A DNA stretch of 64,000 nucleotides from Candidatus Nanopelagicales bacterium. GTDB lineage: Bacteria; Actinomycetota; Actinomycetes; S36-B12. Location: assembly GCA_030827125.1 (NCBI GenBank), contig JAURFD010000002.1, positions 124,001-188,000 on the forward strand, in the 5' to 3' direction. Positions within the stretch are counted from its first letter, which is position 1; each line of letters opens with the position of its first letter. The notes beneath the pieces were generated by a model. The model did no database searches. It saw only the letters and a list, made by a program, of their open reading frames with translations, and was not told the origin of the DNA. The translations under genes and the position numbers were made by a program. This document shows positions 20,017 through 29,217 of the stretch, one piece after another.

Positions 20017-21222
20017 GTGCGCCTCGACGATCTCGACGTTGCTGATCGCGTCGTCCTCGTCCGCAGTGATCTCAACGTGCCCCTCACCACCGGCGACGAT
20101 GGGCACGTCACGATCACCGACGATGGCCGGATCCGGGCGAGTGTGCCGACGATTGCGGCGCTGTGCTCGCGTGGTGCCAAGGTAGTCGTTGCGGCGCATC
20201 TCGGGCGCCCCAAAGGCGAGCCCAAGCCTGGCCTGTCGTTAGCCCCTGTCGCCGTTCGGCTCGGCGAGTTGCTGGGAAATCCGGTGCGGTTCGTTGACGC
20301 CGTCAGCGGACCGGAGGTGGACTCCGCGGTGGCGGCGCTGACCCCGGGGGATGTGCTTGTTCTGCAGAATGTCCGGTTCGATGCACGTGAGACCAGCAAG
20401 GACGCCAGCGAGCGCGCTGCCCTGGCAGATGAGTGGGCTCGGTGGGCCGAGCTGTACGTGAGCGACGGATTCGGCGTGGTGCACCGGGAGCAGGCATCGG
20501 TGACCGATATCGCCAGGCGGTTGCCCCGCGCGGCCGGCATCCTGGTCGACAAGGAGATGGCGAGCTTCGCTCGCGTCCTGAGCGACCCAGAACGGCCCTA
20601 CGTCGTCGTCCTCGGCGGCTCGAAGGTCTCCGACAAGTTGGCGGTGCTGGCGAATCTGGTGGGTCACGTGGATCGCCTGATTATCGGCGGCGGTATGGCT
20701 TTCACATTCCTCGCCGCGCAGGGTCTCGAAGTGGGGAACTCGCTGCTCGAGCCGGACATGATTCCGACCGTGCGGCAAATCGTGGCGGACGCACAGAAGC
20801 GAGGAGTGGAACTTCTCCTGCCCGTGGATGTCGTAGTCGCCGATGCGTTCGCCGCTGATGCCGAGCGGGCGATCGTCCCCGCGAACGCGATCCCGGCCGG
20901 GTGGATGGGGCTCGACATTGGCCCCGAGACGGCGGCGAATTACGCAGCCGCGCTGGCCGACGCACGAACGGTCGTGTGGAACGGACCGATGGGCGTCTTC
21001 GAAATGGCTCCCTTTGCGGACGGCACCCGAGCGGTTGCCGAGGCGATGGCGTCGTCTCACGCTTTCACCGTGGTGGGAGGCGGAGACTCCGCGGCCGCCA
21101 TCCGCATCCTCGGAGTGGGCGAAGAGCGCTTCGATCACATTTCCACCGGCGGAGGTGCCAGCCTTGAGCTTCTCGAAGGTCGGACCCTTCCCGGTCTCGC
21201 CGTACTGGAGGAATCCGCATGA
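20017..21222 (+). CDS. pgk: Phosphoglycerate kinase
   Basis: Transfers phosphate from 1,3-bisphosphoglycerate to ADP. The 401 residues include [11 protein letters not shown] at the N-terminus, the AAHLGRPKG basic patch, [11 protein letters not shown] and the C-terminal ATP-binding [12 protein letters not shown]. The GTG at 20017 follows the gap stop by two bases; a frame reaching back to 19942 lies inside gap. Its own stop overlaps the tpiA ATG (ATGA), so the three enzymes are probably made in step. Confidence 0.97.
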   Translation: MRLDDLDVADRVVLVRSDLNVPLTTGDDGHVTITDDGRIRASVPTIAALCSRGAKVVVAAHLGRPKGEPKPGLSLAPVAVRLGELLGNPVRFVDAVSGPEVDSAVAALTPGDVLVLQNVRFDARETSKDASERAALADEWARWAELYVSDGFGVVHREQASVTDIARRLPRAAGILVDKEMASFARVLSDPERPYVVVLGGSKVSDKLAVLANLVGHVDRLIIGGGMAFTFLAAQGLEVGNSLLEPDMIPTVRQIVADAQKRGVELLLPVDVVVADAFAADAERAIVPANAIPAGWMGLDIGPETAANYAAALADARTVVWNGPMGVFEMAPFADGTRAVAEAMASSHAFTVVGGGDSAAAIRILGVGEERFDHISTGGGASLELLEGRTLPGLAVLEESA

Positions 21223-22013
21223 CCGAACGTCGCCCCCTGATGGCGGGCAACTGGAAGATGAATGTCAACCACTTCGAGGCCATTGCGCTGGTCCAGAAGT
21301 TGGCGTTCGCCCTCAACGATGCGGATTACGAGACCGTGGATGTCACCGTGATCCCGCCGTTCACCGATCTGCGTTCGGTGCAGACACTCATTGACGGCGA
21401 CAACTACCGGATCACCTACGGCGCGCAGGACATTTCGGTCCACGATTCGGGTGCGTATACCGGCGACATCTCCGGCGCCATGTTGGCCAAACTCGGGTGC
21501 ACCTACGTCCTCGCGGGGCACAGCGAACGTCGCGAATATCATGCGGAGGATGACGCGGTGGTGGCGGCGAAGGTGCGCGCGGGGCTTCGCCATGGACTGA
21601 TACCCATCATGTGTGTGGGTGAGGGCTTGGACATCAGGCGTGAAGGTCGGCAAGTTGAGCACGTGTTGGCCCAGGTCGCGGGTGGCTTGGATGACCTCAG
21701 CGCTGAGCAGGTGGCCGGGTTGGTTATCGCCTACGAACCGGTGTGGGCGATCGGGACCGGCGAGGTGGCCACGCCCGAGGACGCGCAAGAGGTCTGTGCC
21801 GCCATTCGAGCACTTATTGCCGAGCGCTACGAGCCCGCGGCGGCGGAGTCGATTCGGCTCCTCTACGGCGGCTCGGTCAAGGTGGCGAGCGTCGGGGGCA
21901 TCATGGCGCAGCCGGATGTCGACGGCTGCCTCGTCGGAGGCGCAAGCCTCGATCCCGACGAGTTTGTCGGAATTGTCCGTTACCGCTTGCTGGATGTGCC
22001 GACGGAAGAATAG
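21219..22013 (+). CDS. tpiA: Triosephosphate isomerase
   Basis: Interconverts dihydroxyacetone phosphate and glyceraldehyde-3-phosphate. The 264 residues show AGNWKMN with the substrate-binding Asn and Lys, AGHSERR with the catalytic His, and [11 protein letters not shown] with the catalytic Glu. LYGGSVK near the C-terminus is the phosphate-binding loop. GGAGG precedes the ATG. It is the third gene of the gap-pgk-tpiA operon. Confidence 0.98.
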   Translation: MTERRPLMAGNWKMNVNHFEAIALVQKLAFALNDADYETVDVTVIPPFTDLRSVQTLIDGDNYRITYGAQDISVHDSGAYTGDISGAMLAKLGCTYVLAGHSERREYHAEDDAVVAAKVRAGLRHGLIPIMCVGEGLDIRREGRQVEHVLAQVAGGLDDLSAEQVAGLVIAYEPVWAIGTGEVATPEDAQEVCAAIRALIAERYEPAAAESIRLLYGGSVKVASVGGIMAQPDVDGCLVGGASLDPDEFVGIVRYRLLDVPTEE

Positions 22014-22100
22014 TGGGGGACGCCTGATAACCTCAGTCCTCGTCCTCGCCCACTGGGCACTGTTGTACGACGGGCCCGAAACGCCCGAACTGGAGGCAAA

Positions 22101-22349
22101 GTGTCGACCGCTCTTGTGATCGGCCTCGGGGTACTCCTGGTCATCACCAGCGTCCTTCTCGTCGTACTCATCCTGCTGCACCGCGGCAAGGGCGGAGGAC
22201 TCTCGGATCTCTTCGGCGGCGGCGTGAGTTCGTCGGTGGGAGGGTCCTCGGTGGCCGAGAAGAACCTCGACCGCCTCACGATTGGCATCGGCTTCATTTG
22301 GGCAGCATGCATCGTGGCGGTCGGCCTGCTGATCCGCACCGGTTCGTGA
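22101..22349 (+). CDS. secG: Preprotein translocase subunit SecG
   Basis: An 82-residue accessory subunit of the SecYEG channel. Two hydrophobic helices (about residues 4-24 and 54-76) flank a cytoplasmic loop with GKGGGLSDLFGGG, the SecG signature. The GTG start has GGAGG upstream. A TAACCT hexamer at 22028-22033 could serve as a separate -10. The stop lies inside the first copy of a 17-bp tandem duplication. The order tpiA-secG is widespread in bacteria. Confidence 0.93.
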   Translation: MSTALVIGLGVLLVITSVLLVVLILLHRGKGGGLSDLFGGGVSSSVGGSSVAEKNLDRLTIGIGFIWAACIVAVGLLIRTGS

Positions 22350-22376
22350 CCAACATCCGTTCGTGACCAACATCCG
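22343..22376 (+). repeat. Perfect 17-bp tandem duplication across the secG stop
   Basis: TTCGTGACCAACATCCG occurs at 22343-22359 and again at 22360-22376 with no gap. The first copy contains the last codons and TGA of secG; the second lies in the rbpA upstream region. Confidence 0.95.
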
Positions 22377-22406
22377 ATAGATCACTCGAACAACAAGGAG
22401 TCATAC

Positions 22407-22739
22407 GTGGCCGGTGGGAGTGCAATCCGCGGGAGCCGTGTCGGTGCGGGCCCGATGGGCGAAGCCGAGCGCGGCGAGACGGCGCCACGAGTCTTCATTA
22501 CGTTCTGGTGCGCCCGTGGCCATGAGACAACGCCGAGTTTTGCTGCCGACGCGGCCATCCCGGAAATCTGGGACTGCCCGCGCTGCGGTTGGCCGGCAGG
22601 TCAAGATGAGGCGGAGCCCCCGGCCCCGCCGAAGATCGAGCCGTACAAGACCCACCTGGCCTACGTGAAGGAACGTCGTAGCGACGATGACGGAGCGGCC
22701 ATCCTCGAAGAGGCGCTCCAAAAGCTCCGCAAGCCCTGA
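22407..22739 (+). CDS. rbpA: RNA polymerase-binding protein RbpA
   Basis: A 110-residue actinobacterial transcription factor that binds RNA polymerase and the principal sigma factor and stabilises the open complex. The N-terminal region has MAGGSAIRGSRVGAGPMGEAERG, typical of the RbpA tail. The core domain carries FWCARGH and DCPRCG, the possible zinc-site residues. The C-terminal helix PYKTHLAYVKERRS binds sigma. The GTG start has AAGGAG at 22395-22400. Reliance on RbpA-assisted opening fits the -10-driven promoters seen across the window. Confidence 0.95.
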   Translation: MAGGSAIRGSRVGAGPMGEAERGETAPRVFITFWCARGHETTPSFAADAAIPEIWDCPRCGWPAGQDEAEPPAPPKIEPYKTHLAYVKERRSDDDGAAILEEALQKLRKP

Positions 22740-22756
22740 CCCACCCCCGCCGAGTG

Positions 22757-23485
22757 CTAGGGCCGGATATCGGCCGCGGCGGCCTGGTCCACCCAGACCA
22801 AAGTGGCCCGGCGCCCTACCGCACCCGCGGCCGGCACGTCGATGGGATCGGTGCCGTCGGCCACCGCCGCCGCGATGGCCTCGGCCTTCTCCGCACCCGC
22901 AGCCACCAGCCACACCTCCGTCGCACTCCGCAACGTCGGGAACGTCATGCTCACCCGCGTCGGAGGAGGCTTGGGACTGTCATGCACCGCCACCGCGGAT
23001 TCGGCCGCCACCGCGGCTGGCGAGTGGGGGAAAATCGACGCCACATGGCCCTCGGGCCCCACGCCCAAGAGCAGCACGGAGAACTCGGGGGCGAATCCGT
23101 TGGTCGCCGCCGACGCCAGTTCGTCCGCATAATCCAAGGCCGCTTGCTCGACAGACTGCCCCCGGTCTGCCGGCATCGGGTGAACGTTGGCGGCGGGTAT
23201 GTCGATGTGGTCAAGCAACGCGTCGTAGGCCCCCGTGGCATTGCGGTCCGGGTGCCCCTCCGGCAAGAATCGCTCGTCACCCCACCACAGTTCGACGGTA
23301 GACCAGTCCAGGGCCGCTGACGCCAGGGACTGCAGGACCATGGTGCCGACGCCACCACCGGTGAGTACAACGTGAACCGGTCCGACGTCGGCCTGGTGAC
23401 GACGAATGCGCTCGACGAGGGCTGCGGCCACATCGGTCGCGAGCGTCTGTTCATCGGGCCGTACGTGAACGACGTGCTCACTCAC
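22757..23485 (-). CDS. pgl: 6-phosphogluconolactonase
   Basis: Hydrolyses 6-phosphogluconolactone in the oxidative pentose phosphate pathway. The 242 residues include VHVVLTGGGVG, the WWGDERFLP motif, NVHPMP and LLGVGPEGHVASIFP, all hallmarks of the DevB/Pgl family. The GTG start overlaps the opcA stop (GTGA). It is the last gene of the tkt-tal-zwf-opcA-pgl operon and ends 17 bases from the convergent rbpA stop, without a visible terminator. Confidence 0.95.
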   Translation of the reverse strand: MSEHVVHVRPDEQTLATDVAAALVERIRRHQADVGPVHVVLTGGGVGTMVLQSLASAALDWSTVELWWGDERFLPEGHPDRNATGAYDALLDHIDIPAANVHPMPADRGQSVEQAALDYADELASAATNGFAPEFSVLLLGVGPEGHVASIFPHSPAAVAAESAVAVHDSPKPPPTRVSMTFPTLRSATEVWLVAAGAEKAEAIAAAVADGTDPIDVPAAGAVGRRATLVWVDQAAAADIRP

Positions 23486-24393
23486 ACGAAGGACCCTTCG
23501 TCGGCCGTGGACGCGAGCACCATCCCGTAGACCTCATCCGGGGTGAGGCGCCGCAGCTCCTCGCTGAGCAATTCGGGGAGTCCTCGGCGAGGCAGGGCGA
23601 TGGTCGAGTCCGGGAATCCTGGACGAATGAGGGTAGCCACGGAGCCATCGGGCCGATCGAGTCCGATCTCACCTCGCGGGTCGGTGAGAGCCGCGCGGGT
23701 GATGCCCGGGCCTTCGGACTCGTGCAGTTCGACGGGGATCTGCAGCGCCCAGCGAAGCCAGGCGGCGAGGAGGACAGCGCTCGGGTTGTCGCGCTCGGCT
23801 TCGACCACTCCCGACACCGGAGCGTACGTGCCGTCGTCCAGGAGTGCGGCCAAGGCGCTTCGCCACGGCGTGAGGCGAGTCCACGCGAGGTCGGTATCGC
23901 CGGGGACGTAGCCCGCTCGCCGTTCGACCATGGCTGTGCGTGGATCCGGTGCGCTCGCCATGTCGGTGATGCGCCGCTGGCAGTGGCGACCGATGGGATC
24001 ATCGGCGGGCACCGGTGGCGGGTTCGTGGGCCACCAGGCGACCACGGGAGTGTCGGGGAGCAGGAGCGGAATCGCGACCGAGTTGGCGTGAGCGGCGCGA
24101 TTGCCGCGGAGGCGGACGATGGCCACCTCCCCGGGGCCATCATCGCCGCCCACCATCACCTGGGCGTCGATCTGATCAGCACCCCGTCCCGGCCGCGGGA
24201 TGAGGGTGAGAATTCGCATGGGGTGCTGACGGGCGGACAATACCGAGGCTTCGGTGGCGTCGGAGGCGTACTCCTCGTCGCTGAGGATGAGCATCGTGAG
24301 CACCATGCCGGTGGCGGGGGAGCCCATGCGATGTCGCTCCTCGCTGATCGCGCGAGAGATTTCGCCGCCACTGGTGTTTTCGAGTCGGATCAC
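23482..24393 (-). CDS. opcA: Glucose-6-phosphate dehydrogenase assembly protein OpcA
   Basis: A 303-residue actinobacterial and cyanobacterial protein required for full activity of glucose-6-phosphate dehydrogenase. Conserved features include the N-terminal TSGGEISRAI, LTLIPRPGRGADQIDAQV and the TPVVAWWPTNPP core. The start is GTG 24393, which overlaps the zwf stop (GTGA) and has GGAGG just upstream. A longer frame opening at 24453 lies inside zwf. Position directly after zwf supports the role. Confidence 0.94.
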   Translation of the reverse strand: MIRLENTSGGEISRAISEERHRMGSPATGMVLTMLILSDEEYASDATEASVLSARQHPMRILTLIPRPGRGADQIDAQVMVGGDDGPGEVAIVRLRGNRAAHANSVAIPLLLPDTPVVAWWPTNPPPVPADDPIGRHCQRRITDMASAPDPRTAMVERRAGYVPGDTDLAWTRLTPWRSALAALLDDGTYAPVSGVVEAERDNPSAVLLAAWLRWALQIPVELHESEGPGITRAALTDPRGEIGLDRPDGSVATLIRPGFPDSTIALPRRGLPELLSEELRRLTPDEVYGMVLASTADEGSFV

Positions 24394-25910
24394 GGTCGCC
24401 TCCAGACTCGGCCGTCGCGGGCGATCATGTCGTAGCTGGAAGCCGGGCCCCAACCGCCCGATGCGTACTGCTCAGGTTGGCCGAGCGAGGCCCAGTGGTC
24501 GAGCACGGGATCGAGGATCTTCCAACTCAGGTCGACCTCGGCGCTGTTGGGGAAGAGCGGCGGCTCACCAAGGAGCACATCCAAAATCAGACGCTCGTAG
24601 GCCTCCGGGCTGGTGTCGACGAACGAATCGCCGTACTGGAAGTCCATCGTGACGTCGCGCACCTCCAGGCTGGGAGTGCCGGGCACTTTGCTGCCGAATC
24701 GCACCGTGACCCCCTCGTCAGGCTGAATGCGGAAGACGAGGGCGTTGTCGGAGAGCTCGCCAACGGCGTTGTCATCGAACGGCAGGTGCGGTGCCTTCTT
24801 GAAGATCACGGCGACTTCCGTAACTCGTCGACCGAGGCGCTTGCCAGTGCGTAGATAGAACGGAACGCCGGCCCAGCGGCGATTCTCGATCGTCACGCGA
24901 ACGGCCGCGAAAGTCTCGGTTGTGCTGGTGGGTGGGATTCCCTTTTCCTCAAGGAAGCCGAGGACGGGAACGCCACCCTGCCAACCGCTGGCGTACTGTC
25001 CACGCGCAGTGTGCAGATCAAGATCGTGTGGGAGGGTGATCGCGCTGAGGACCTTCTCCTTTTCCTGGCGGACCTCGCGCGGCTGGAAGGACAGTGGCTC
25101 CTCCATGGCGGTGAGGGCCAGCAACTGCAGCAGGTGATTTTGAATGACGTCCCGCGCCGCCCCGATCCCGTCGTAGTAGCCGGCACGGCCGCCGATCCCG
25201 ATGTCCTCAGCCTGGGTTATCTGCACGTTGTCGACGTAGCGGTTGTTCCAGATGGGCTCGAACATTGCGTTGGCAAAGCGCACCGCGAGAATGTTCTGAA
25301 CGGTTTCCTTGCCCAGGTAGTGGTCGATGCGGAAGATCTCATCCGGAGTGAACGCCGAACTCAGGACCCGGTCCAACTCCTGAGCACTGGCGAGGTCGTG
25401 GCCGAACGGCTTTTCGACCACCACGCGGCGCCACTCGTGGCCGACTCGTGCTGTGAGCCCGCTCTCTTTGAGGTGTGTGGTGACGACCGGGAAGAGACCC
25501 GGCGGAATCGACAGGTAGAAGGCGTGGTTGCCCATGGTGCCCCGTCGCGCGTCCATGTCGTCGACCGTCGACTTCAACTCCGCGTACGCCGCGGAATCGT
25601 TGATATCGCCAGCGACGAAGCGAATGCCTTCCGAGAGTTGCTGCCAGACGTCTTCGCGGAACGGTGTACGAGCGTGCTCGCGGACGGCGTCGTGCACCTC
25701 AGCGGCGAAGTCCTCATCGGCCCATTCGCGGCGGGCGAATCCGACGAGCCCGAATCCCGGGGGGAGGAACCCACGGTTCGCGAGGTCATAGATCGCCGGC
25801 ATGATCTTCTTGCGCGCGAGGTCCCCGGTGACTCCGAAGAGGATCATGCTGCAGGGACCGGCCACCTTGGGCAGGCGCCGGTCCCGTGGATCGCGCAGCT
25901 GGTTCGTCAT
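24390..25910 (-). CDS. zwf: Glucose-6-phosphate 1-dehydrogenase
   Basis: First enzyme of the oxidative pentose phosphate pathway, producing NADPH. The 506 residues contain the dinucleotide-binding ILFGVTGDLARKK, the substrate-binding RIDHYLGKETVQN and the FYLRTGKRL segment. The ATG at 25910 overlaps the tal stop by one base (TGATG) and gives the normal length. The reading frame stays open another 105 codons upstream, but that part overlaps tal and shows no G6PDH similarity. Confidence 0.97.
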   Translation of the reverse strand: MTNQLRDPRDRRLPKVAGPCSMILFGVTGDLARKKIMPAIYDLANRGFLPPGFGLVGFARREWADEDFAAEVHDAVREHARTPFREDVWQQLSEGIRFVAGDINDSAAYAELKSTVDDMDARRGTMGNHAFYLSIPPGLFPVVTTHLKESGLTARVGHEWRRVVVEKPFGHDLASAQELDRVLSSAFTPDEIFRIDHYLGKETVQNILAVRFANAMFEPIWNNRYVDNVQITQAEDIGIGGRAGYYDGIGAARDVIQNHLLQLLALTAMEEPLSFQPREVRQEKEKVLSAITLPHDLDLHTARGQYASGWQGGVPVLGFLEEKGIPPTSTTETFAAVRVTIENRRWAGVPFYLRTGKRLGRRVTEVAVIFKKAPHLPFDDNAVGELSDNALVFRIQPDEGVTVRFGSKVPGTPSLEVRDVTMDFQYGDSFVDTSPEAYERLILDVLLGEPPLFPNSAEVDLSWKILDPVLDHWASLGQPEQYASGGWGPASSYDMIARDGRVWRRP

Positions 25911-27028
25911 CAGGAACGAGCGACCTCGAGTGCCTTTGTCACGGTGTCTAGGAGTTCGGACCACGAGACCTCGAACTTCTCCACGCCTTGATCCTCGAGC
26001 AGTTCGCACACCTGCGGCTCGGAGATTCCAAGGCGCAACAGCGTGTCCCACACGTGCTGAGACTCGCCTTGCGTGTTGGACACCGTGTCGCCCACGAAGC
26101 CGCCCTGCTCGGCACAGGCCTTGAGCGTTGCGGCCGGCATCGTGTTGACGCAGCCACGCACGACGAGCCCCATGACGTACATGGTGGGCGGGAAGGCAGG
26201 ATCCTTGACACCGGTGGAAGCCCATAGCGGCCGCTGCGGATGAGCCCCCAGTGCCTCAAGGGCCTTCCAACGTTCAGACTGCATGGCCTGTTCGAAGACA
26301 CCCCAGGCGAGTCGAGCGCTGGCGAGACCTGCCTTGCCGCGCATGGCGAGCGCCTCGGGCGTGCCGATGGCATCGAGTCGAGCGTCGACCTCGGAGTCCA
26401 TGCGGCTCACGAAGAACGATGCGACGGATTCGATCGACGATAGGTCGTGCCCGTTGGCGTGCGCTTGCTCCAGTCCGGTCATCCAGGCCTCCAGCACGCT
26501 CGCGTAGCGCTCGATGCTGAAGATCAGGGTGACGTTGACGCTGATGCCCGAGCCGAGCACCTCGGTGATGGCTGGGAGCCCCTCACGGGTGGCGGGAATC
26601 TTGATGAGGACATTGCCACGATCGACCATGCCGTGGAGGAGTCGCGCCTGCTCAATGGTGAGAGCCGTCTCACGGGCGAGCCGTGGGTCGACTTCGATGG
26701 ATACGCGTCCGTCAACGCCATCGCTGGACTGCCAGAGGTCATGGAAGACGTCGCAGGCATTACGAACATCGGTGGTAGTCAGGTCACGTACCGCCTCATC
26801 AACGCTCGCGCCGGAGGCGGCAAGTTCGGCGAGTTGCGGGCCGTAGGCCGAGGTGGTGCCGGAGAGCGCCTTGGCGAAGATCGTCGGATTCGTGGTGACG
26901 CCGCGTACGTCGTCGTCGGTGATCAAGGACGCCAGGTCCCCGGACTCGATGCGGTGCCGATCGAGATCGTCGAGCCAGATGGAAACTCCGGCGGCCGTAA
27001 GTTCTTCCAGGGGGGTGGGGACAGACAT
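25910..27028 (-). CDS. tal: Transaldolase
   Basis: Non-oxidative pentose phosphate enzyme moving a dihydroxyacetone unit between sugar phosphates. The 372 residues match the long actinobacterial class. GVTTNPTIFAKAL lies near the N-terminus, and VLIKIPATREGLPAI holds the Schiff-base lysine. ASFFVSRMDSEVDARL and LWASTGVKDP are further family markers. It begins two bases after the tkt stop and ends overlapping the zwf start. Confidence 0.96.
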   Translation of the reverse strand: MSVPTPLEELTAAGVSIWLDDLDRHRIESGDLASLITDDDVRGVTTNPTIFAKALSGTTSAYGPQLAELAASGASVDEAVRDLTTTDVRNACDVFHDLWQSSDGVDGRVSIEVDPRLARETALTIEQARLLHGMVDRGNVLIKIPATREGLPAITEVLGSGISVNVTLIFSIERYASVLEAWMTGLEQAHANGHDLSSIESVASFFVSRMDSEVDARLDAIGTPEALAMRGKAGLASARLAWGVFEQAMQSERWKALEALGAHPQRPLWASTGVKDPAFPPTMYVMGLVVRGCVNTMPAATLKACAEQGGFVGDTVSNTQGESQHVWDTLLRLGISEPQVCELLEDQGVEKFEVSWSELLDTVTKALEVARS

Positions 27029-27030
27029 GG

Positions 27031-29118
27031 TCAGCCTTCCTGAGCAAGGCAGTCGCGCGCTGTCTGCGCGACGGCATCGGGGGTGATTCCGAACTTCTCA
27101 AACAGCAGGGCGCCATCAGCGCTGGCCCCGAAGTGATCGATGCCAACGACGCCTCCCGCGCTCCCCACGAGCCGCCACCAGCCGAAGGTCGCACCGGCCT
27201 CAACCGCCACGCGGGCCGGGACGTTCGGCGGCAGCACACTGTCGCGGTAGCCGGTCTCCTGATCGTCGAACCACTCCACGCAGGGCACCGAGACGACGCG
27301 GGTCGGGATGCCCTCGGCCTGGAGGAGGTCCCGTGCGGCGAGTGCCACCTGGACCTCCGAGCCGCTGGCCATCAGGACCACGCGCAGATCGCCGCCCTCC
27401 CCGTCGATCAGGGTGTAGGCGCCCTTCGCGGTCTCAGCCGCGGGAGCCATGACGGTGCGATCGAGCACAGGGAGACCCTGGCGCGACAGGATGAGTCCGG
27501 TCGGGGTTCCTCGGCGCAACGCCTCGGCCCAGGCAGTGGCCGTCTCGTTGCCGTCGCAGGGACGAACGACGCTGAGGCCCGGGATTGCCCGTAGGGCCCA
27601 CAGGGTCTCCACGGGCTGATGCGTCGGACCGTCCTCGCCTAGACCGATGGAGTCGTGCGTCCAGACGTAGACGACCGACGTCTGCATGAGTGCCGCCAAC
27701 CGAACGGATCCGCGCATGTAGTCCGAGAAGACGAGGAAGGTCCCGCCAAAGGGCCGCGTAAGCCCCTCCAGGGCGATTCCATTGAGGATTGCACCCATGG
27801 CGTGCTCGCGGATACCGAAGTGGATGATGCGCCCATAGGGGGAGGAGTCCTTGGCCAACACGCCGGCGGGCAGGAAGGACAGGCCCCCCTCGATAGTGGT
27901 GTTGTTGCTCTCCGCGAGATCGGCAGAGCCACCCCAGAATTCCGGCATGACCTCAGCGATGGCGTTGATCACCTTGCCGGAGGCCGCACGTGTGGCGATC
28001 TTGCTCCCCGCGTCGAAGACGGGCAGGGACGCGTGGAGATTGGCCGGGAGCTCGCGGGCGAGGAGCCGGTCGAGCAGTACCGCTCGCTGGGGGTTCGCCG
28101 CACGCCAGGCATCGAATGAGCGCTGCCACTCCTGGTGAATTTCCGCTCCGCGATCCATGACCTCGCGCGCCCGGGCGAGGACATTCTCGGCGATCTGGAA
28201 GTCGCGATCGGGATCGAGTCCGAGGATCGTCTTGGTGGCCGCGACCTCATCGGCTCCCAAGGCTGACCCGTGTGCCTTCGCCGTGTTGCGGGCATGCGGG
28301 GCCGGCCACGCGATGGTCGAACGCATGACGATGAAACTAGGTCGATCCTGCTCGAGGCGAGACGCGGTCAGGGCGTCGGCGAGTCCGATGAGGTCGGTAT
28401 CGCCGTCGGGGGTCATGCCAACCTCGTGAACGGCCCAGCCGTAGGCGGCGTAGCGCGCGGCCACGTCCTCTTGGAAGGCGACCGCGGTGTCGCCCTCGAT
28501 GGAGATGTGATTGTCGTCCCAGATCACCGTGAGATTGCCGAGCCGCTGTACGCCGGCCAGTGAGGATGCCTCGCCGGAGATACCCTCCTCCAGATCGCCA
28601 TCCGAGCAGATGACCCACACGTGGTGATCGAAGGGACTGAATCCCCAGGGGGCGTCAGGATCGAGCATGCCGCGCTGGTAGCGGCTGGCCATCGCCATAC
28701 CGACCGCGGTAGCGACACCCTGACCGAGCGGTCCGGTCGTGGTCTCGACCCCGACGGTGTGCCCGTGTTCAGGATGACCAGGCGTCAGGCTTCCCCAGGT
28801 TCGGAAACCTTGCAGATCCTCAAGCGTGAGGCCGTATCCGGACAGAAAGAGCTGGATGTACAGCGTGAGACTTGAGTGGCCGCAGGAGAGGACGAATCGG
28901 TCCCGGCCGAGCCACTGCGGGTCCGCCGGATCGTGCCGGAGGAACCGCTGAAAGAGCAGGTACGCCGCGGGCGCGAGGCTCATGGCCGTGCCGGGGTGGC
29001 CGTTGCCGGCCTTCTGGACAGCATCCATGGCGAGGCCGCGAATGCTGGCGACGGCCCGCTGGTCGAGGTCAGTCCAGGGGAGATCGGTCATTCCGGGGAG
29101 GGCAGGAGTCATGGTCAC
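27031..29118 (-). CDS. tkt: Transketolase
   Basis: ThDP enzyme transferring two-carbon units between sugar phosphates. The 695 residues include AGNGHPGTAMSLAP, GHSSLTLYIQ, the ThDP motif CSDGDLEEGISGEA through WDDNHISI, and the pyrimidine-domain THDSIGLGEDGPTHQP. It leads the five-gene pentose phosphate operon. The GTG at 29118 is preceded by TAGGCT with exactly six bases between, so the operon mRNA is probably leaderless. The alternative ATG two codons downstream would break this spacing. Confidence 0.97.
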   Translation of the reverse strand: MTMTPALPGMTDLPWTDLDQRAVASIRGLAMDAVQKAGNGHPGTAMSLAPAAYLLFQRFLRHDPADPQWLGRDRFVLSCGHSSLTLYIQLFLSGYGLTLEDLQGFRTWGSLTPGHPEHGHTVGVETTTGPLGQGVATAVGMAMASRYQRGMLDPDAPWGFSPFDHHVWVICSDGDLEEGISGEASSLAGVQRLGNLTVIWDDNHISIEGDTAVAFQEDVAARYAAYGWAVHEVGMTPDGDTDLIGLADALTASRLEQDRPSFIVMRSTIAWPAPHARNTAKAHGSALGADEVAATKTILGLDPDRDFQIAENVLARAREVMDRGAEIHQEWQRSFDAWRAANPQRAVLLDRLLARELPANLHASLPVFDAGSKIATRAASGKVINAIAEVMPEFWGGSADLAESNNTTIEGGLSFLPAGVLAKDSSPYGRIIHFGIREHAMGAILNGIALEGLTRPFGGTFLVFSDYMRGSVRLAALMQTSVVYVWTHDSIGLGEDGPTHQPVETLWALRAIPGLSVVRPCDGNETATAWAEALRRGTPTGLILSRQGLPVLDRTVMAPAAETAKGAYTLIDGEGGDLRVVLMASGSEVQVALAARDLLQAEGIPTRVVSVPCVEWFDDQETGYRDSVLPPNVPARVAVEAGATFGWWRLVGSAGGVVGIDHFGASADGALLFEKFGITPDAVAQTARDCLAQEG

Positions 29119-29124
29119 ATGGCG

Positions 29125-29130
29125 AGCCTA
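29125..29130 (-). promoter_or_regulatory. Leaderless -10 element for the tkt operon
   Basis: TAGGCT on the minus strand, then CGCCAT, then the tkt GTG. This is the only promoter-like element found upstream of the five-gene operon. Confidence 0.7.
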
Positions 29131-29162
29131 GCGACGCTTCGGCGCGGCAGTGGCGGCATCGG

Positions 29163-29168
29163 TAGACT
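29163..29168 (+). promoter_or_regulatory. Candidate -10 element for ctaB
   Basis: TAGACT, about 50 bases before the ctaB GTG. The resulting leader of about 43 nt ends with a GGGAGG ribosome binding site at 29207-29212. It diverges from the tkt promoter 33 bases away. Confidence 0.5.
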
Positions 29169-29217
29169 CCAGTGACCTACGCGCGAGTTTTCGATTCTTG
29201 TTTTCCGGGAGGCCACA

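Noticed and set aside
25911-26225. N-terminal extension of zwf of 105 codons
   Set aside because: It is antisense-free but lies within tal in another frame and has no G6PDH similarity; the TGATG junction gives a normal start.
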